From the NCBI GenBank assembly GCA_002306055.1, contig DBRR01000012.1:30327-73683 (forward strand): a stretch of 43,357 nt of DNA. The letters run 5' to 3'. This stretch comes from Anaerolineaceae bacterium UBA1363. GTDB lineage: Bacteria > Chloroflexota > Anaerolineae > Anaerolineales > Anaerolineaceae. The translations under genes and the position numbers were made by a program. Below are positions 39,230 to 43,357 of the stretch, one piece after another. The notes beneath the pieces were generated by a model, which had not been told where the DNA came from, made no database searches, and worked only from the letters and a program-made list of their open reading frames with translations. Each line of letters starts with the position of its first letter. Position 1 is the stretch's first letter.

Positions 39230-42200
39230 ATGACACGTGAAATGGTAATGACAGATGCCAATGAGGCGACCGCTTATGTTGCTTACAGGCTCAATGAAGT
39301 AATTGCGATTTATCCCATCACACCTTCTTCCACCATGGGCGAGTTTGCGGATCAGTGGGCAGCGGAACGCGTTCCTAATATTTGGGGCACGATTCCTACA
39401 GTGGTTGAGATGCAGTCTGAGGGCGGTGCTGCTGGTGCAGTGCACGGCGCGTTGCAAACCGGCGCCCTTGCCACTACTTTCACAGCTTCCCAGGGCTTGC
39501 TGCTGATGATCCCCAATATGTACAAGATCGCTGGCGAATTGACCCCAGCGGTTTTCCACGTTTCAGCTCGCTCATTGGCTGCCCAGGCACTTTCCATTTT
39601 TGGCGACCACCAGGATGTGATGGCTGTACGCCAGACTGGTTGGGGTCTGATTGCCTCCAACTCGGCACAGGAAGCCCAGGATACTGCTGCGATTGCCACA
39701 GCTGCAACCTTGCGATCCCGTATCCCATTCGTGCACTTCTTTGATGGCTTCCGCACCTCGCACGAGATTAATAAAATCGAACGCCTCTCCGACGACGATC
39801 TGCGCACCCTCATTAATGAAGACATGATCATCGCGCATCGAAAACGCGCCTTGACTCCGGACGCGCCCGTGATCCGCGGTACTTCCCAAAATCCCGACGT
39901 GTACTTCCAGGCTCGCGAGACGGTCAACCGCTATTATGACGAGAGCGTTCGGATCGTGGAAGAAGAAATGGAACGCTTTGCTGACCTTACCGGTCGCGAA
40001 TACAAGATCATGGAATATCATGGCGCACCTGACGCGGACCGTGTGATCGTGATTATGGGCTCCGGCGCGGAAACTTCCGCCGAAGTCGCCAAATACCTCA
40101 ACGCTCACGGCGAAAAAGTGGGTGTGGTGGTTGTGCGCCTCTATCGCCCCTTCTCGGTCAAACACTTCCTGGGCGTCATCCCCGCGACCGTCAAGAAAAT
40201 CGCAGTGCTCGACCGCACCAAGGAACCTGGTTCCATTGGCGAACCGCTCTTCCAGGATGTTGTTAATGCCTTGGCAGCTGGTATTTTGAATGGCACTTCT
40301 CCCTGCCAGCAGATGCCCCTGCTCTGTGGCGGACGGTATGGCCTTTCTTCCAAGGATTTCACCCCGGCAATGGTCAAGGGTGTCTTTGACGAACTTGCCA
40401 AGGATCAGCCCAAGGAAAGATTTACTGTTGGCATCGTGGACGATGTCACCAATCTCAGCATTGATTACGACCCGTCCTTTGAGATTTTGCCAGAGAATGT
40501 CATCCAGGCGATCTTCTTTGGTCTTGGTTCTGATGGTACCGTTGGTGCCAACAAGAACTCGATCAAGATCATTGGTGACGAGACCCCCAACTACGCTCAG
40601 GGTTACTTTGAGTATGACTCGAAGAAATCCGGCACTGTAACTGTCTCGCATCTGCGTTTCGGACCCGACCCAATCCGCGCCCCCTACTTCATCTCTGAAG
40701 GTCAGGCTAACTTCGTTGCCTGCCACCAGATGAGCTACCTGGATCATTTTGATATGCTCAAGTACTCACGCCCAGGATCAGTCTTCCTGCTGAATACCAT
40801 CTACGGTCCCGACGAAGTCTGGAATACCTTGCCTCGCGAGATGCAGAAGGATATTATCGAAAAGCAGCTAAAATTTTATGTGATCGATGCCTATAAGGTA
40901 GCTGAAGCCACTGGCATGGGCAGCCGCATCAACACCATCATGCAGACCTGCTTCTTCGCGATCAGCGGTGTTTTGCCGCCCGAAGAAGCCCTGGCACAGA
41001 TTAAACACTCCATTGAGAAGACCTACGGTCGCAAGGGTGAAGCCATTGTACGCAAGAACTTCGAAGCAGTGGATCAGTCTGTTGCGAATTTGCACCAGGT
41101 GGCTTATCCTACTGAGGTTACCAGCTCCCACAACCGCCGACCGCCAGTTCCGGCAGAAGCTCCCGTATTTGTGAAGGAAGTCCTCGGTGAGATGATCAAC
41201 CGCAATGGTGATGCTCTCCGGGTCAGCCAACTCCCTGATGATGGCACTTACCCCGTAGGCACCACCAAATGGGAAAAGCGCAACATCGCCCTCGAGATTC
41301 CGGTCTGGGAACCCGATCTGTGTATCCAGTGCGCGCGTTGTTCCTTTGTCTGTCCGCATGCAGCCATTCGCACCAAGGTTTACCCCACCGAGCTGCTCAA
41401 GGATGCCCCTGAGACCTTCAAATCCACTGCTTCCAAGTTCCGCGAATGGAAAGACGGCTACTCATGGACTGTCCAGATTGCGCCCGAAGATTGCGTGGGC
41501 TGCGGCTTGTGCGTTGAAAACTGCCCAGGAAGAGACAAAACCAACCCCAATCGCCATGCCATCAACATGGGCGCCCAGCCTCCAATCCGCGAAAGCGAAG
41601 CGAAAAACTGGGAATTCTTCCTCAATCTGCCGCTCATCCCGCGTGAAGAGATCTCGACCCACCTGGTCAAGAACTCACAACTGCTTGAACCTTTGTTTGA
41701 GTTCTCAGGTGCCTGCGCCGGCTGCGGAGAGACGCCTTACGTACGCCTTGTGACCCAGTTGTTTGGTGACCGCATGTTGGTCGCTAATGCCACCGGTTGT
41801 TCTTCCATTTATGGTGGTAACCACCCGACTACTCCTTGGGCTAAAAACTCCCTGGGATTGGGACCTGCCTGGTCGAATTCCCTGTTCGAAGACAACGCCG
41901 AGTTTGGCATGGGCATGCGCCTGACTGTGGACAAATTCATGACCAACGCCAAGGAATTGGTACAAAAGAATGCCGACTTCATCGGCCGCGAACTGGCAGA
42001 TGAACTTTGCAACGCCAGCCAGAATGGCGAGGCGGAGATCAATGCCCAGCGCAAGCGTGTCAAGCAATTGAAAGCACTGCTCAAGGACGAGCAGAGCGGC
42101 GAGCTGCGCAGCCTCTACAGTCTGGCAGATTACCTCGTCAAGAAGAGCGTCTGGATCATGGGCGGTGACGGTTGGGCTTACGATATTGGCTACGGTGGTC

Positions 42201-43078
42201 TGGATCACGTTTTGGCTTCTGGTCGCAATGTGAACGTGCTTGTGCTTGATACCGAAGTCTACTCGAATACTGGTGGTCAGAGCTCCAAGGCTACCCCGCG
42301 CGCTGCCGTGGCGAAATTCGCTGCGAATGGTAAGGACAAACCCAAGAAAGACCTTGGCATGATTGCCATGACCTATGGCAACATCTACGTGGCGCGTGTG
42401 GCAATGGGTGCCAGCGACTCGCAGACTCTGCGTGCACTCAATGAGGCCGACGCCTACGATGGTCCCTCTTTGGTCATTGCTTACTCGCACTGCATCAATC
42501 ATGGCATCGATATGAAGAAGGGTCTTGTCCAGCAGAAACTGGCTGTAAACTCTGGCGCTTGGGTTCTTTATCGCTATGACCCACGGTTGGCTGCTGAGGG
42601 CAAGAACCCACTGCAGATAGACTCCAGAGCCCCCAGCATCAACGTGGCAGATTATGCTTATAACGAAACCCGCTATCGTATGCTGCTCCAACAGGACGAA
42701 GAACGCGCCGAAGAACTTATGAAAGGCGCGGAAGCGGATGCCAAACGCCGTTGGTCGCTCTACTCGCAGATGGCTGAAATGGATTATTCCTTGATGGCAG
42801 CTACTGTGGATGGTGTACCTCCGGTGCAACCTACCGTTGATCCTGCCAAAGCAGGTGAGACCAAGCCAACTGCTCCGAAAGCAGCTGAAACAGCTGAAAG
42901 TGAAGCAGGCGCCAAGGCGAGCACTCCCACCGCTGAACCTTTTGCTGAAAGCTCAACCCCAGAGCCCACCAGCGATCCAGCGATGACGAATGGTGTTCCC
43001 CCCACCCCCAATGAAGCGGCACGCGAAGCCGATGAGGAATTGAAGAGTGAGGACAATACCTCTTCCAGTGTGAAGTAA
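39230..43078 (+). CDS. nifJ: Pyruvate:ferredoxin (flavodoxin) oxidoreductase, single-chain
   Basis: Converts pyruvate and CoA to acetyl-CoA and CO2, passing electrons to ferredoxin; oxygen-sensitive cytoplasmic enzyme. Order of parts: N-terminal pyrimidine-binding domain ('NEVIAIYPITPSSTMGE'), gamma and CoA-binding parts, two [4Fe-4S] clusters (Cys698, 701, 704, 708 and Cys755, 758, 761, 765), then the TPP domain with the proximal-cluster cysteines Cys829 and Cys832 and 'GDGWAYDIGYGGLDH'. The enzyme core ends near residue 1190, the usual length. About 88 further residues, rich in Ala, Pro, Thr and Glu, form an unstructured tail. Start ATG 39230 has AAGGAG 9 nt upstream. A terminator follows at 43099. 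Confidence 0.97.
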   Translation: MTREMVMTDANEATAYVAYRLNEVIAIYPITPSSTMGEFADQWAAERVPNIWGTIPTVVEMQSEGGAAGAVHGALQTGALATTFTASQGLLLMIPNMYKIAGELTPAVFHVSARSLAAQALSIFGDHQDVMAVRQTGWGLIASNSAQEAQDTAAIATAATLRSRIPFVHFFDGFRTSHEINKIERLSDDDLRTLINEDMIIAHRKRALTPDAPVIRGTSQNPDVYFQARETVNRYYDESVRIVEEEMERFADLTGREYKIMEYHGAPDADRVIVIMGSGAETSAEVAKYLNAHGEKVGVVVVRLYRPFSVKHFLGVIPATVKKIAVLDRTKEPGSIGEPLFQDVVNALAAGILNGTSPCQQMPLLCGGRYGLSSKDFTPAMVKGVFDELAKDQPKERFTVGIVDDVTNLSIDYDPSFEILPENVIQAIFFGLGSDGTVGANKNSIKIIGDETPNYAQGYFEYDSKKSGTVTVSHLRFGPDPIRAPYFISEGQANFVACHQMSYLDHFDMLKYSRPGSVFLLNTIYGPDEVWNTLPREMQKDIIEKQLKFYVIDAYKVAEATGMGSRINTIMQTCFFAISGVLPPEEALAQIKHSIEKTYGRKGEAIVRKNFEAVDQSVANLHQVAYPTEVTSSHNRRPPVPAEAPVFVKEVLGEMINRNGDALRVSQLPDDGTYPVGTTKWEKRNIALEIPVWEPDLCIQCARCSFVCPHAAIRTKVYPTELLKDAPETFKSTASKFREWKDGYSWTVQIAPEDCVGCGLCVENCPGRDKTNPNRHAINMGAQPPIRESEAKNWEFFLNLPLIPREEISTHLVKNSQLLEPLFEFSGACAGCGETPYVRLVTQLFGDRMLVANATGCSSIYGGNHPTTPWAKNSLGLGPAWSNSLFEDNAEFGMGMRLTVDKFMTNAKELVQKNADFIGRELADELCNASQNGEAEINAQRKRVKQLKALLKDEQSGELRSLYSLADYLVKKSVWIMGGDGWAYDIGYGGLDHVLASGRNVNVLVLDTEVYSNTGGQSSKATPRAAVAKFAANGKDKPKKDLGMIAMTYGNIYVARVAMGASDSQTLRALNEADAYDGPSLVIAYSHCINHGIDMKKGLVQQKLAVNSGAWVLYRYDPRLAAEGKNPLQIDSRAPSINVADYAYNETRYRMLLQQDEERAEELMKGAEADAKRRWSLYSQMAEMDYSLMAATVDGVPPVQPTVDPAKAGETKPTAPKAAETAESEAGAKASTPTAEPFAESSTPEPTSDPAMTNGVPPTPNEAAREADEELKSEDNTSSSVK

Positions 43079-43098
43079 TCACGTTTTGTTGGTAGATG

Positions 43099-43129
43099 AA
43101 GCAGGGTCGTGCCAGCAACGACCCTGCTT
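43099..43129 (+). terminator. Terminator of nifJ
   Basis: AAGCAGGGTCGT pairs perfectly with ACGACCCTGCTT around a 7-nt loop, with a T following. It lies 20 bp past the nifJ stop and immediately before the second copy of the 159-bp repeat. Confidence 0.85.
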
Positions 43130-43130
43130 T

Positions 43131-43289
43131 GATTCAAGGCAAAAAGAATTCTTTTTAGCCAAATCCATCTCTTATTTCTACTCAAACAGAATTGTGTTAC
43201 CCGCAAAGAGTGAGAAATTTATTAAAAAAGACCTAATTTCTGATCATTTTTGGTGGTTTTCCTGAAAAATAAGATGTGATTGCCCTGGT
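43131..43289 (+). repeat. 159-bp dispersed repeat, copy 2
   Basis: Same orientation as 4075-4233, four substitutions, no gaps. It starts right after the nifJ terminator. The right-hand half of the palindrome seen at the first copy is missing, so homology ends exactly at CCCTGGT. Confidence 0.8.
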
Positions 43290-43357
43290 AAAAAAATGCG
43301 AAAACATAAATGCGAAACAAAAATGCGAGAATAATGTCAAGGCAATTTAGAAATGTC
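43290..43357 (+). repeat. Short AT-rich tandem units at the window end
   Basis: ATGCGA recurs at about 43296, 43310 and 43323, at 13-14-bp spacing in A-rich sequence. The stretch runs to the window edge, so its extent is unknown. Confidence 0.4.

Noticed and set aside
39572..40747. 391-codon minus-strand open frame
   Set aside because: Antisense to nifJ; no plausible domain, and nifJ is continuous across it.
41705..42829. 374-codon minus-strand open frame
   Set aside because: Antisense shadow of the nifJ thiamine-diphosphate domain.

Overview
The window looks like chromosomal DNA of an anaerobic bacterium of the Chloroflexota, probably class Anaerolineae; this is an inference from gene content and protein style, not a database match. 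Pointers are a full-length pyruvate:ferredoxin oxidoreductase (anaerobic metabolism), many lipoproteins with Thr/Pro-rich linkers, a BMP-type nucleoside uptake operon, a dnaG-sigma factor operon that also carries an alkyltransferase-like protein, and gaps full of long palindromic repeats. Core genes are about 50-55% GC by eye and several accessory stretches are clearly AT-richer.

Layout. 1-3.9 kb: DinB-fold protein and phosphoribosyltransferase on the minus strand, diverging from an MGMT, the GTPase Era and a YhhN-family membrane protein. 3.9-8.65 kb: AT-rich accessory zone with a 159-bp repeat, two exported proteins, a 13-cysteine secreted peptide, a DUF218 membrane protein and a 5'-truncated gene. 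8.7-13.3 kb: dnaG - primary sigma factor - alkyltransferase-like protein - GNAT acetyltransferase. 13.4-16.2 kb (minus): an EF-G paralogue and plsY. 16.2-17.0 kb: repeat-rich gap. 17.0-18.2 kb: polysaccharide-deacetylase-like lipoprotein. 18.7-20.0 kb (minus): infC-rpmI-rplT, with infC apparently starting at AUU. 20.2-21.5 kb: M29 aminopeptidase, then a gap with a 71-bp tandem array. 22.3-27.6 kb (minus): BMP lipoprotein, ABC ATPase and two permeases. 27.7-29.9 kb (minus): an MFS transporter and trmD. 29.9-35.2 kb: a restriction-modification (RM) island. 35.2-36.3 kb: a RAYT transposase between two pairs of REP-like double hairpins. 36.5-39 kb: small conserved protein, LysM lipoprotein, NUDIX hydrolase and an unrecognised gene. 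39.2-43.1 kb: nifJ, then a second copy of the 159-bp repeat.

The strongest non-routine signal is the RM island. Two overlapping minus-strand genes encode a 244-residue methyltransferase-like protein and a 1433-residue helicase-methyltransferase with a possible N-terminal GIY-YIG-type domain. They lie between two 84-bp direct repeats (81/84 identical). The repeat is the first 15 codons of trmD plus 39 bp upstream, so the island appears to have entered at the trmD start and left a working gene on one side and a 15-codon remnant on the other. The methyltransferase motifs look divided between the two proteins, and the presumed target-recognition part of the large protein is AT-rich, as if acquired separately.

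Other points of interest are the RAYT/REP cluster beside the island, the 159-bp repeat at both ends of the window, the cysteine-rich peptide, a DnaG zinc motif with CxxxC in place of CxxC, a long acidic Ala/Pro/Thr tail on the pyruvate oxidoreductase, and two MGMT-fold proteins, one catalytic and one with Trp at the cysteine position.
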